Assembly: GCF_910592395.1 (NCBI RefSeq)
Contig: NC_088323.1
Location: forward strand, 16,169,501-16,233,500
Origin: Lineus longissimus
Taxonomy: Eukaryota > Nemertea > Pilidiophora > Heteronemertea > Lineidae
Direction of reading: 5' to 3'
Length of the DNA: 64,000 bases
The position numbers and the translations under genes were made by a program. The notes beneath the pieces are model-generated. The model saw only the letters and a list, made by a program, of their open reading frames with translations, ran no database searches and was not told the origin of the DNA. Within the stretch, counting starts at the first letter, position 1. Each line of letters begins with the position of its first letter. Of this stretch, positions 23,701 through 35,007 are shown piece by piece.

Positions 23701-23997
23701 GCTACCAACAGGGAATACTAAAAGCATTAACTTCCGAAGAGAGAACACGCGTAGCTTTATCTTGTCTCGAAAAAACACGGAAAATTATCATAAATGGGAA
23801 AAGGTATGCGCATAAAAGATGGCATAAGAACTTGAGTCATATTGTACTTGTCAAGGAAGGATAGCCCATACATATTCATCAAGCCAGGCAGGGATCCCAA
23901 TACGTCTTTGAGGACTTTGGATCAACGCCACAATCGGCAGAAGCTCGAACAACCTTTCCAAAAATGTGCATCCGATCACGCATGCGCGTTGGTTGCC
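20800..23997. other. Unique sequence, no gene recognised
   Basis: The 80-codon frame at 20947-21189 (plus) encodes a cysteine-rich segment, CICKRCEGANMPQACPEVCY, without a family match that I know. The two overlapping plus frames at 22235-22641 are likewise unrecognised. A short palindrome-rich stretch lies at 22828-22862 around TGACGTCA. I can support no gene. Confidence 0.45.
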
Positions 23998-24220
23998 ATT
24001 GCGTTTATTTGCTTTGCCAGTTCATGCCGGCCAATCGATCCCCATGCAAACTATTTCGTGGGGGTCGATGTCATCGAAATGTGCCCTGATAACCCTTTGA
24101 TAAAACAGTAGAACAATGGGATTTTAGGCCTAGGTGCGAGCGGGTTTTGTTATAAGACCAACGACCGCGAAGGCTAGGCCTAAATTCTTCTAACTGCTAA
24201 ATAAGGGGCTAAGGTCACGG
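23998..24220 (-). mobile_element. Family R locus 6
   Basis: The copy starts ATTGCGTTTATTTGCTTTG at 23998. It continues through a hairpin-like pair (CGATCCCC near 24036, GTGGGGGTCGATG near 24059), the GTAGAACAATGGGATTTTAG segment and TAGGTGCGAGCGGG, and fades near GGGGCTAAGGTCACGG. Single-unit copy, minus orientation. Confidence 0.75.
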
Positions 24221-24727
24221 CCATATCTAACCGTATTGTTTTATGATGTAATCGCTGCCACAAATGAGCGATTTTCGTCCCATGTGATCATGATCGCAGG
24301 TCACTACGACAAAAATCACTTGTTTTAGGGGCGCCTAAGCAAAGTAGGAAACTGTCACAACGCAAGGATTCCATTTGCGCATCGGAAGCTCCGAACTGCT
24401 GAATACGGTTATTGCAATTGATGACACGTAAATCAAGTTCATCAGGTTTATCATTAGTCTTCGTTATCTTGGCAGCTCAGTACATTGTCTTCTTCCGTGA
24501 GAGATATGTCCATGGATATGCGGAGACACGTCATAAGTAAGGTGGGTTGTTATAGTACAATGTGACTGGGTGCTACATGAGACGCCGTGCTGTACGAACG
24601 AACCTCGGAATTGGCCTCGACCAAGAAGTTTTACGATTCAACTCCAACGACGGACCCAATTCAAGTAAGTAAATTATGGATGATGTAAGCCTTGAATCTA
24701 CTTTTCCCGATGTTGTCAAGACTAGAT
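24221..24727. other. Unique sequence, no gene recognised
   Basis: A good splice-donor-like string (CAAGTAAGT) occurs at 24663-24671 but has no supporting exon frame. No feature is called. Confidence 0.4.
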
Positions 24728-24866
24728 CTGATAACACTTTGATAAGACAGTAGAACGATGGGATTTTAGGCCTAGGTGCGAGCGGGCTTTGTCTAAAGAC
24801 AACTGACCGTGTATTGTATGGAATAGGCCTGAATTATTTTAACTGCAAGGCAGGGGCAAACAAGCG
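24728..24866 (-). mobile_element. Family R locus 7, truncated copy
   Basis: It lacks the left terminus. It starts at TCTGATAACACTTTGATAAG, contains TAGGCCTAGGTGCGAGCGGG and AGACAACTGACCGTGTATTG, and ends GGGGCAAACAAGCGTACTG, a degenerate right end. Confidence 0.7.
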
Positions 24867-25849
24867 TACTGTAGATTTTGTTCGATTATTGGATCGCACA
24901 CCCATGGATATGTCTATCACGAGCCAAGTACACATGCCATCCATTCATATCGTTTGAAGCGGAATGCGGAACACTGTTCAGACACGGTGAAAATGGAACA
25001 GTTACTGGCCATATATGCTAAGAGCGCAGTAATCCGTGACTCACCAAAGGTGCGCCATGTTTCTCTGACAGCTATCAATATCATTCAGTGCTAATCAAAC
25101 CGATCATCCTTACCGCCAAAGACAGTGACCTTGACATTGAACTCGTCGACATTCCAGGACTTCACGCACGAGAAAGGACAGATGCTGGACAGGGCGGGAC
25201 TAAGTAGGTTGACGACTCTTAATTCAAGCCTATAAGCGCTATAAGCTTTTTTGATCATTCTGTGGTTTGTTCGCTTTGTTCGCATCATTGACTAATTCTA
25301 GCAGTGCATGTGTAGGGCTCTTTCTAAGACAACTCCGCCCTTTTCAATGCCAACATGGCCAGTGACATCTTATAGAAAGGTGGTGCATATCTCACGCTAT
25401 ACGGGGAGATACAATATTGGCACACAGCAAGAACTCATTGGCAACAGTCCTGATATGACTCAGCAAACTTTGAAACAACAATGGCTACCGGTCAAAAAAA
25501 CTTTAAATCTTGATAAAAATATTTTTACATGTACATACCTGTAAATAGTGCATCAAGTGTAATATGACAAAATTCAACTGCACTGAAAGCAGGAAAATTC
25601 GAAATGACGAGTGAGCCTCGCCCTAGATTACTAGATGATAGAGCCTATACGTCCATGTGGGCCCTAGATTACATAAGGTATTAGAGCCTTTAGAATAAGA
25701 GGTTAGAATGTCTGCGCGGGAGCACAATGAAATATGCAAGCAGAGGCCTTAACCCATGATTCTCCCGGCACGGCCCACAATGCAGGTTTAATATTTCTGA
25801 CTATACCGACTGTAGACAACTGACCATCACCCTTGAAATTGGCATTCAC
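24867..25849. other. Unique sequence, no gene recognised
   Basis: A short direct duplication, CCCTAGATTACTAGATGATAG versus CCCTAGATTACATAAGGTAT, lies at 25621-25685. No other supported feature. Confidence 0.45.
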
Positions 25850-26469
25850 TTAAAGCTGACGTGCATACATAAAAACCCTAACGGCCACGTTAGAAAACGC
25901 TAACGCCCGTCCGCCATGTTTTGAACGACCGGTCTGGCATGTTTCAAACGCCCTCAGATATGATAGACTACCAGCAGGCTGCAGTGGCGCTACCGTATTC
26001 ACCAACAGAGCACAGATATGAGCATCAGTTCATATATCTTATTATAAGTGGCCATTGCGACCTCGCGCAACCATTGTTTGAAATCGAATGCCACCTCATC
26101 AGACTGTTCCTCAATACACGCATGGTTTCAGTACTAGCAAAGCGGGAAATTGTCAAGCTTTTACGTTGAATGAACAACTGAAAAATATGTTCATTCACAA
26201 CAACGGCTTCATGGCATAGTAGGTAAGACGGCAAGGATCAAGTGGCGAGGGTTCCGAGTTCGAAACCGCTCGGGGAATATTTTTCTTTTTTCTTTACACG
26301 AGAGCGTCTCTATGACCTGTCTCGTCAATGAACTTGTTGTCTGTGCAACCAAGTGAGACCAGACACTGGGTGTTTATCATGTTTCAAGTGCAGTTGGTCG
26401 TTTGGTAATCGGGAGTTTGTGTTTTCTAACTTGGCCGTTAGAGTTTTTATGCATGCATGTCAGCTTTAA
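25850..26469 (+). mobile_element. TTAA-flanked TIR element with tRNA-like cassette, copy A
   Basis: The element is bounded by TTAA (25850-25853 and 26466-26469). The terminal inverted repeat of about 45 bp starts AGCTGAC(G/A)TGCAT and contains CCCTAACGGCCA(C/A)GTTAG. Inside, at 26205-26275, is a tRNA-like module in plus orientation followed by a T-rich stretch (ATTTTTCTTTTTTC). The same body is found at 37745-38356 and 62631-63411. It is non-coding; the 82-codon frame at 25921-26169 is not conserved as an intact frame in the other copies. The TTAA target suggests mobilisation by a piggyBac-type or other TTAA-specific transposase (inference). Confidence 0.85.
26205..26275 (+). repeat. tRNA-like module in copy A
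   Basis: The A box is TGGCATAGTAGGTAAGACGG and the B box GAGTTCGAAACC, at tRNA-like spacing. A T-arm-like CCGAG...CTCGG stem with an enlarged loop follows the B box. The acceptor stem does not pair. A T-run after the module could act as a Pol III terminator. I consider it tRNA-derived but not a working tRNA. Confidence 0.65.
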
Positions 26470-28276
26470 CCACGCCAGGCCGAACAGACGTGTCACTGCG
26501 GCACAACCAGTGTCAAGCCCGAGAGCCTTCACCAATAACGAAGCTATCTTGACCGACCATTACGGCTAGATTGCAATGGTGTACTCAACAGACCGCTCGG
26601 TCTTTCTTCTCGACCAGAATGCTCCACCGCCACTAATAGGTTCACTTTTGAGAAGCTAATTATGTCCTGCTGATTAAGATGGTAAGATTAAGCGTTGGCT
26701 GCGGCCGCTGGAGAGGGACGTATAGCTGACGATAACGATGCAAGAACATGCCGCCCATTGAGGACGGGCTATTTTAGGTTCTCGAGAATGCCAAGGCATG
26801 ACAGGCAATTTCTTAGTCAGTTAGTTACCTGCTTTGGTCCAGTTTTTGGAAAGTAACTAGTTTATGTCTTAAGTGCTTTTCAGGGAGATCTTACCAAAGG
26901 TACTCGGCTGACCTCTTGTCACTAAACTGCATAGTGTGATTACGGATAGTACGTGTGTGACACACCCCGGGCCAGTCGGCTTAGTTGACACCGTGAAAGA
27001 TCTATACACTGTATCTTACGCATTGGTTAGGCCTAACGTAAGGACAATCTAGAGTTATGCAACACCACTGTCTTTTGGTAAATGTGATCTAGTCCCAATC
27101 CCCAGGTTCAACTTAGTACTTTTGGCCAGAATGATATGAAAAAACACTTTATTCCAGGTGCATCTGATAGGTGAGTGGGTTACACTGCCCTGAGGTTACC
27201 GGTTCGGCGTCCAGTTCTCGAACATGTCAAAGAGCGGACATGGAATTTCACTGGCAAAAAGGACAGCAAATACTTAAGATATTTGATAACTGATATTCCA
27301 GAAAGTCACAGAAGTTGTTATAATACGACTTTTTGATATCGTTTTACGGATAAAGCTTACTGAAGCCTGTTTACACCTAATCGATGTTGGTACATCACGA
27401 AGAGTCTCTCCCCGCCTGGATTATATTCGATGGCAGAGTCAGTACGGTATGCCGCCTGACTGCGTGGAAAATGTAATTTTTTATTTGTATCAGCCGCAGT
27501 TATGATGTCCCATCTAAGATAACCAGACGATTAATCGTGTTACTGAAGAAGCATTCTTACATTAACGGTGAACTTTGATGCGTACCTGAAAGCCGGCAGG
27601 AAATTCGCCTCCAGGAATACGAAGTTAATACCGTGGCTTATACCGAGAAAGTACCCAATAACGTGGTTCAGCGCCGGTGATCACTTCCGGAATGCGCATC
27701 ATCAATATTCCTAATGCTAGACGGATGAGGAGGATGTTACGCTGTGAATAATACCAATGTAGTTGTGGGTAGGTTGGATAAATGAGACGACAGCGAATGC
27801 AGGTGAATGATGAAATGGCACTTGCATTTCCAGTTCAAAAATATCGATAAGATATTCTTTCAGCTTGATCACGTTTTGGTCGCATTTCGAAACTGAATAC
27901 AGTTACCTATACAGTTAACTATTCATAAGGCTTAAAGAGGATTTCGTACGACCAGCGATTCGGCCTCCTTTTTAAATTTTCTCGGCAATGAAAATGAACC
28001 TTCACATTTCCTGTTTGAAAGTCCGGCGCAGATCAGTAAAGCCACACTCAGCCTGATGAACGTGGACGAAAAGGCCCGCAATATGGTTCCATTTAGAAAC
28101 GTGCGTATGACTCGATGATGCATCAATCGGTCAAATGCCGACTGAGGTGCGGGAAGGGCATTGTATTCCTTATACGAAATTCCCTTTAAGCAACGTCTAA
28201 CGACGAGCATTTTTCAATTCACCGGACCTCATCAAAAAAATCCCTGTCTGGTTTTATTGCCACCGTTTGTTTATTC
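26470..28276. other. Unique sequence, no gene recognised
   Basis: The palindrome TTAGGCCTAA (27028-27037) and several short frames (for example 92 codons at 27932-28210 minus) are present; none is supported as a gene. Confidence 0.5.
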
Positions 28277-28344
28277 ATCAACAACAACAACAACAGCAGG
28301 AGCAGCAGCAACAACAACAACAACAAAAACAACAACAACAACAA
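28277..28344 (+). repeat. CAA/CAG trinucleotide microsatellite
   Basis: An imperfect (CAA)n tract with a CAGCAGGAGCAGCAG interruption in the middle. In one plus frame it gives a threonine/alanine run. Confidence 0.9.
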
Positions 28345-30287
28345 TGATTTCCCTAAAGACCATACTAAACCTCACTTGCTTGTCTGCGACAGCGGTGAAA
28401 TCAGCAGTATCGGCCATTCCATTGACCAATGATTCTCCTTTGAATCAGGATATTGAAATTCCGGACGCATGATCGGTATTCGGATCCAATAAGCAAGACG
28501 AACTCATAAATTAATCCCAGAACATATAAATTACCGTGTTTTCGCTTCAACAGCATATTGACTAGTCACACACGTAAAGGCCAAGTATGCTTGTTTTAGG
28601 TCGAGTAATTTTGTAGCCTGCAGACAGTTAGTTGTCTGCGTAACTCTTACTCTTCTTAATCAGTGAAGATAGCGATAAGAGAGGAGATAGTTTACTGGTT
28701 AAAGAGGTCATTCCGCACTGCAGGCAAAGAAACAAAACCAGTTATATGACTGAAATGTTCTGTTACAAATACTGAGGAATGTTTGACGGGGCGGAATCTC
28801 AGTTGATTGTCAGATTTATATTGTTAAATGCTAAATGGATAAAAATAAATGTTACAGTACCACCGCCTGGTATCCTCGAAACTGCTCAGATTTATGAATG
28901 AGAACCTCTTCCCGCCATTGCTTTTGACCAGGCCGTTGAAAAATTCCCATTTCAATATCAACATGTTTTACTACCGGTTTCCTTTCACTAACGAGCAATG
29001 TCACAATGGCACACTTGTGATATTACACCGCTGCCGAGGGACAAAAAAGGAGTGAGTCTCTTAAGACATCTAAAGTCTGTTCAAATATCAGTCACGTGAG
29101 GGGAACCATAAGTTTAGCTGCGACTGTCAACTGAGGTTTTTTACCTCCCGATCGGGTAGTTTGCGATATAAGGTACGAAAATTCTTGGCACGACAAGTGG
29201 TTAGTGCGTGTCTAGAACCAGATTACTTCTTTGTTTGGCTAAGTAATGATCGCCACGTTTTGCAGTGAAGTTTTATCACTCTCTTGCCGATCGAGTAAGA
29301 ACAGCTAATGGTTGTTTGGGCAGGACCTGCATACAAATAGCTCGGAGGCTAACAATCCATGCTTTATGTCTCAATAAGTCGGTGAATACGGTACTTGATC
29401 ACTACACACTGTCAACACAAACTTGCTGACTGCTCAGACCATGTTTGACGATGACGTCAGAGCGTAATACAACAATGCAGCGCGTGAATTTCGTTTCGTG
29501 TTTTTTTTATTTCAAAAATACCAAACTATTGAAATTGGAATGAGATCATATAAGAAAGTCTTTAATGGTGCAGGAGAACATTAAGGTGCGTGTCTTCAGT
29601 CTACTTTGGTCACCTTTCATTTACATTTACCTGGGTTCGTTTTCTTTAATGTTTCTTTTTTAGTTGTTCAAATATGCTCAGACCCGTCAAGAATTAATGT
29701 CTCTCTAAAAGCAAGCGAATTTTGACGGTTCACTGTGCAATATATGAATACCCCCAAAACCGTTGTTCTAAAAAATCACGAGTTTTAAGCTATTGCTTAA
29801 AAGTAATAAAGCTCATAATGCACACAGTCAATAGCCCATTATTTCAGAAATGCACAATCGTACTTAATATAATCGGAAAAGGATTTAATATTATCGGCAA
29901 ATGATACGAAGACTTCATTTAATAGTTTTTCTTCGTGTTTTCCGAATGCATGTTCCAAGTTTGGAACATGAACTGAATCGTTAATGCGCTCAACTAAAAC
30001 TGCGGGAGGATTTTGAAATGTCGTTCGATGAGTTCGTTCGTCGTTATTTGCATAGACGGATTAGGTAAACTTTTTGATACTAGAGAGGTTACGAGACGGC
30101 CATTTTAATGCTAACGTAACGAGAACACCATGTTCTCTGAGAATTTTATTCCAGAAATATCGTGCTAACGTTAGTATAACTATCTCAAAACAACTCTCTC
30201 ATGCGGTTCGCCGTTACAAGCAGAAACTGTGGTGTTTTTATCATGAAAGTATGTGTACAGGTACATGTACTTTATTACCAAGATCAA
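28345..30287. other. Unique sequence, no gene recognised
   Basis: Only short unrecognised frames. A small palindrome, GTTCCAAGTTTGGAAC, is at 29951-29966. Confidence 0.5.
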
Positions 30288-30500
30288 AACAAAGTTTACT
30301 TCCGTTGTTGGTTTAGGTCTATCTACCGCCACGATTGCTGTTTCCTAGGGTTGATAATGTCAAGATTTACCCTGATAATCTTTGAAGAATTGGTAGAACA
30401 ATGGGAATTTAGGCCTCGGTGAAAACGGGCTTTGTTTAAAGACAATATACCGTGGCTAGGCCTGAATTATTTTATCAGCGAGGTAAGGGGAAAAAGTACT
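30288..30500 (-). mobile_element. Family R locus 8
   Basis: A degraded minus-oriented copy. AAAGTTTACTTCCGTTGTTG at the left replaces the usual end; the middle has GGTAGAACAATGGGAATTTA and TAGGCCTCGGTGAAAACGGG (core mutated); the right end is AAGGGGAAAAAGTACTAGTG. Confidence 0.7.
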
Positions 30501-31573
30501 AGTGACATTGTTACATTGAAGTTGCAGAAGTAAGTCGGAAATTCTAACACACCTCGATTGGAAGTGTGTACGTAATATATACTAAGCCTCGTTTTCGCCT
30601 CAGATATAGAGGGCGCGATCGAGTTGTACTTCCTTTGTCGCATGGATTGGAGCTGTAGTAGTTAGATTAAAGTTGTGCTTGAAATTTAAATTAACACCGC
30701 GGGATTGGACTCTGTACTTAAATCGAGACAGTCGGTGGAGCTCAGATTCCAGCCCAAACTTTCGGCCAGAGCGGCGCGGTTTAGACCTATATTTTAGGTC
30801 GATCCACGCTGTATCGATTTTAATACAGAGATTAGTCAGTGCGGCATTAATTCTTTAAACAAAATGACAAATCCAGTTAGACCTAGACATTCATCGGAGA
30901 GCAATATCTTTCAAACTTACCTCCAACAGGAATGAGAGTAATCCGTCAGTCAAGCTTGAACGTTGTCAAAGATAAACGCGGGACGATTGTCTTGAGAACT
31001 TATGTTTTAAATACCAACTGAGACAAGACTTCTGCCAATCAGAGACGACTGTCTGCGTCCACCAAGGAAAGACACGGAGTATTTAAAGTTACATCATTCG
31101 TGAAAGATTGCCGTCTTTTTATGTAACACTGTTTACTTTATAGTTGTGGTATTGGTTTTCTCGCATCACGAAAAGGCTGAAACTCTTTACATTGCGCAAG
31201 CTTTCCTCTCCCAATTGTCCTGGAAGACATTCGATATACAGTTACAGAGTTATAGAGTCATTTGTAATCGTTAACTCTCCATTATAGAACTAATTGCTAA
31301 TTGTCTTTGTATCATAATTCAAAGCGTGAGGTTATGTAATCGTATTCATTTAGTTATTTGCCGAGACTGATCACAGCTCTTCGCCTGCAGACACATTATG
31401 GTGACATAACTTGGTGTGTTCGAGTCAGTCGTCGGTTAGATGGTTCATGGCATCAAACCAAAACACAAACTGTTGTATAAGAAATGGAAACAGGTGTGTG
31501 GTGAACTCTGTTACTCATACATTTCGCGGCAGATTAGCAACGTTCGTATCAATTAGAATCAATACTTTGCTAC
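30501..31573. other. Unique sequence, no gene recognised
   Basis: No supported feature. A stretch at 31019 (TGAGACAAGACT) matches the end of the 8880-10315 repeats for about 11 bases, but nothing further matches. Confidence 0.45.
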
Positions 31574-32190
31574 ATTACGTTATTTAGCCCTTTACCTCGC
31601 TGTTATAAGAGTTCAGGCCTAGCCCAATATACGGTCTATTATCTTTAAACAAAGCCCGCTCGCACCTCGGCCTAAACTCCCATCGAAGCTAAAAGAATTC
31701 AGGCCTGGCCCAATACACGGTCTATTATCTTTAAACAAAGCCCACTCGCACCTCGGCCTAAAATCCCATCGAAGCTAAAAGAATTCAGGCCTCGCCCAAT
31801 ACACGGTCTATTATCTTTAAACAAAGCCCACTCGCACCTCGGCCTAAAATCCCATCGAAGCTAAAGGAATTCAGGCCTGGCCCAATACACGGTCTATTGT
31901 CTTTAAACAAAGCCCACTCGCACCTCGGCCTAAAAATCCCATCGAAGCTAAAAGAATTCAGGCCTGGCCCAATACACGGTCTATTGTCTTTAAACAAAGC
32001 CCGCTCGCACTCAGGCCTAAAATCCCATCGAAGTCAAAAGAATTCAGGCCTAGCCCAATATACGACCTTTTGTCTTTAAACAAAGCCCGCTCGCATCTAG
32101 GCCTAGATTCTCATTGTTCTTCTGTCTAATTAAGGGTTATCAGAGCAAATCTTGATAAATCGACCCCACCAAACGGCTTTGTTAAGGAGT
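31574..32190 (+). mobile_element. Family R locus 9 with about six ~86-bp internal repeats
   Basis: It starts ATTACGTTATTTAGCCC at 31574. Tandem units of about 86 bp run from about 31640 to 32105, with core TTTAAACAAAGCCC(G/A)CTCGC and the locus-specific link CCCATCGAAGCTAAAAG. The right unique part (TCATTGTTCTTCTGTCTAAT, then TCGACCCCACCAAACGG) ends near 32190 without the terminal CGTAAT. Unit length is the same as at locus 1, but internal variants differ, so the two arrays expanded separately or were homogenised separately. Confidence 0.85.
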
Positions 32191-34934
32191 CGGAGTGGGA
32201 GTCGCAAATGATTGGCAATTATTAATGTCCTCATTCTGTCCCTGCTTAAATTGGCCGCAATTGCCACAGAATCAGTCATTTCATTATCGTAAGACATTTA
32301 AGGCCTCTAGGTTCGCTTAAGTTTGTGACATCATGAGGATTGTGCATTTAAACATTTTTGAAATTGTTTCATCTAGCGACATACATTTTATAATTTCATT
32401 CCCAAGTAAGTACGACTCTACCGCCGAGGCTACTGTCAGCCCAATTACATTTCGAGAATAATGTACAGTGATTTATTGAGGCTGATATAAATCATGATTG
32501 AATACAAATATGATTGAAGATCGTGTCTGTTTGAGAATAGAAATACTCCCTCACTCATTCAGAACAACTATTAGACAACGCTGTGAACCACACATTTTTT
32601 GTGACCCGTTTTTTTCACGCTTTGCAAAAAAACGTTTAAAAATATGAAATTTTCTCGATTTAGTTTTTGCAATGTCTCGCTGGATTGCAATGTTCACTTT
32701 GCTTCTTTCAACCAAAAAAATAATTTTCGCCATTTATGTTTTTCGCAGTTATACGCAAAATTTGCGGGGGAAAAACCCGATAAAATGTGTCGGCTTAGAG
32801 TATCTAAATGCATCCACTCAAATCGATCAAAATAGATGAGAAGGATGGTCGAGAGTTTGTATACGAAATTGCACAATGGAACAAACCCATCCGTCGAAAC
32901 CCTCAACCTGTCATTAATCATTATTATTGAGTAGGCAATTACGCATGCGCAGTCGGGATACTTTATTTGAAGCTGAAATGGACCGGATGGTCTTTTGAAA
33001 CAATTTGTATCAACCGACCTGAATTGACAGACCATTTGGAACTGTTTGAATGAATGAAGGACAATCCTAGTTTCTCCTCAAAGACAAATCTATCATTTTA
33101 CCCCAAAGTGTCCCAAAAAATATGTTTTTGTCGCAGCACCGTGCTATAATCATCACTTGCGACAAATGTCGCTTGTTTGCAATGGATTTTGCAAGTGCCT
33201 GCGACGAGAATCGGTCGTCGCTGCGACTGGTGATTAATGAAGAACAATTAAGGTGACGCGCAATCAAATACCGGGCATACTCGCTACCTATACGATTCGC
33301 CTAAAAGGTCCTAATAAAATGTCTCCATGAACCTGGTCCGCAAGAGTAGGGACTCGTTGATGTAATGCCTGAGAAGTTAATACCTCACTGGCGTGGAAAA
33401 AAGCCTCAAGCTACTAATGCTGAAAGTAACGATGCTTCTTACATAAAAATGTAATTGCAATTTAAAATAGTGCAAAACCGCACGGCACGTTTCCACCATA
33501 ATCTCCCTCTTACAGCCACGATGTAATATAAAACAACTACCCACTATCTCTTAATGCAACTGGTGTAATATTTTCATCAAGTACCTGATGATGCAATGAT
33601 TGGGCACACGAAGTTCTCAGTGCATTAATTGGCTGTGTAATGATATCAGAGCTCAGGCACTGATAGGGTACAATCAATCGGTCAGTGATGAGCGGTGATG
33701 GAGCGATTGCATGGAGTAAGCTACATTCACCAGTGATGGTGTTGACCGATACCATTGCCATCAAATAGTCATCAATCACTTTTCATTACTTACATGGAAA
33801 GCATAAACAAAAAGTCACGTTCTGCGAAACTCGGTAAGAACTGTATATTCTGTGTGATGATAAGTGAGAGGCTTTGCGCCGTTTGTCTTCGGTCGTTTCC
33901 ATTCAAATGACACACGCCAGTGCCTTGAAAGCATCAGAGAAGCTGGCCGATTTTGGCAGATATTTGCGATCATTGAAACAATATACCTGACTTGTAGTCT
34001 TCTCATATAACAAAGAAAGTACACACATACGCTGAATCAACATGCAGTGATCGGGCAAAGTGGTACACGCACGAACTGTATATAGATAACGTGCAGGCGT
34101 GATACACGTGCCATGTATTGTGACTGACTGTTGGCCTCGTCTGGCATTTTGACCAACAGTAGATGCATGTGAACGAATGGCACACCCCTTTAAGAGATGA
34201 AAGCAGTCATGGGCGGGGGGGGGGGGCGTTTAAATGAGTCAAGTATGTGGGGGAGAGGGGCCTCCTGAAACCTGATTAATGTGAATGGCCAACATGACCT
34301 CTATCCCAAAACATTTACAACGTCTCACCTCTGTTGCGCTTCGTTTTACCCTAGTGACAGTCAGTGCCTGACGTGGCGGCCGGATCTTTGCTGGTAGCAA
34401 ATTGGTTCGTGCAGATGAGGTGATCACATGGTACACGTATTCTGTAGTGATACAGATTGCCGTAATCAATCATGGTGATCTCGCTCGTGACAAAACCGAC
34501 GTTTCGTTACCTGTTGAATGTGAGGGAGACCTGTCCTCCTTACCCATATTGGCAACCAGCCCATAGGAGAAAATCCCGAAATTAAACAAGGTAGTCTAGA
34601 TTCGTCAGTGACAATCACACTATACTGTAGACGGAATCTCCGATATAAAACCTGGCCGAAGTCAGAGCACACCGTCCATACCGGTGTCCAAGTTTGAAAC
34701 CTAACCGAAGACGGTCGTAAGATTAGATTTAAGAAACATTTGGAGGAAAAGTAGGTTTTATAGAGACAGAGACCAAAAAAGAAAGCGAAACATTTACTCC
34801 TGTTGCCGGTGTCAATTTGAATGACATTGTTAAAATAGTTGAGAGAGCCAATACCCTTGAAAATGACGAATCTACGTTTGATATGTCTTTCTTTCCACTC
34901 TCTTCGACATTCTCTGGCAGAAGAACCTGGCATA
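32191..34934. other. Mostly unique sequence, no gene recognised
   Basis: A TTCGCG-type AT-rich stretch (32600-32765) resembles 39280-39440. A poly-G tract lies at 34212-34227. Frames of 66-155 codons on the minus strand (the longest at 34466-34933) resemble no protein family I know. Confidence 0.45.
34212..34227 (+). repeat. Poly-G tract
   Basis: A run of about 15 G with one C near its left end. Confidence 0.8.
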
Positions 34935-35007
34935 GCGTTAATTTTGCCCTTACCTCCCAGTTAAAAGAAATAGGCCTAACCCAACCCGGTAAGGGCAAAT
35001 AAACCAA
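34935..35007 (+). mobile_element. Minimal, internally deleted family R copy
   Basis: About 73 bp, carrying both family ends (GCGTTAATTTTGCCCTTACC on the left and GGTAAGGGCAAATAAAC on the right) with only GTTAAAAGAAATAGGCCTAA between them. All of the tandem core is missing. The two ends form an almost perfect inverted repeat (TTTGCCCTTACC/GGTAAGGGCAAA), which defines the true termini of family R. Confidence 0.75.

Noticed and set aside
24663-24671. Splice donor (CAAGTAAGT) marking an exon end
   Set aside because: A single donor-like string is expected several times in 64 kb by chance, and no upstream acceptor with an open frame could be paired with it.
33537-33779. 80-codon minus-strand frame with protein-like composition
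   Set aside because: Composition alone is not evidence. No domain recognised and no adjoining exon-like sequence.
34466-34933. 155-codon minus-strand frame as a possible gene or transposase relic
   Set aside because: No catalytic motif, no recognisable domain, an overlapping minus frame in another phase (34729-35079), and its 5' end only just misses the family R copy. Looks like chance.
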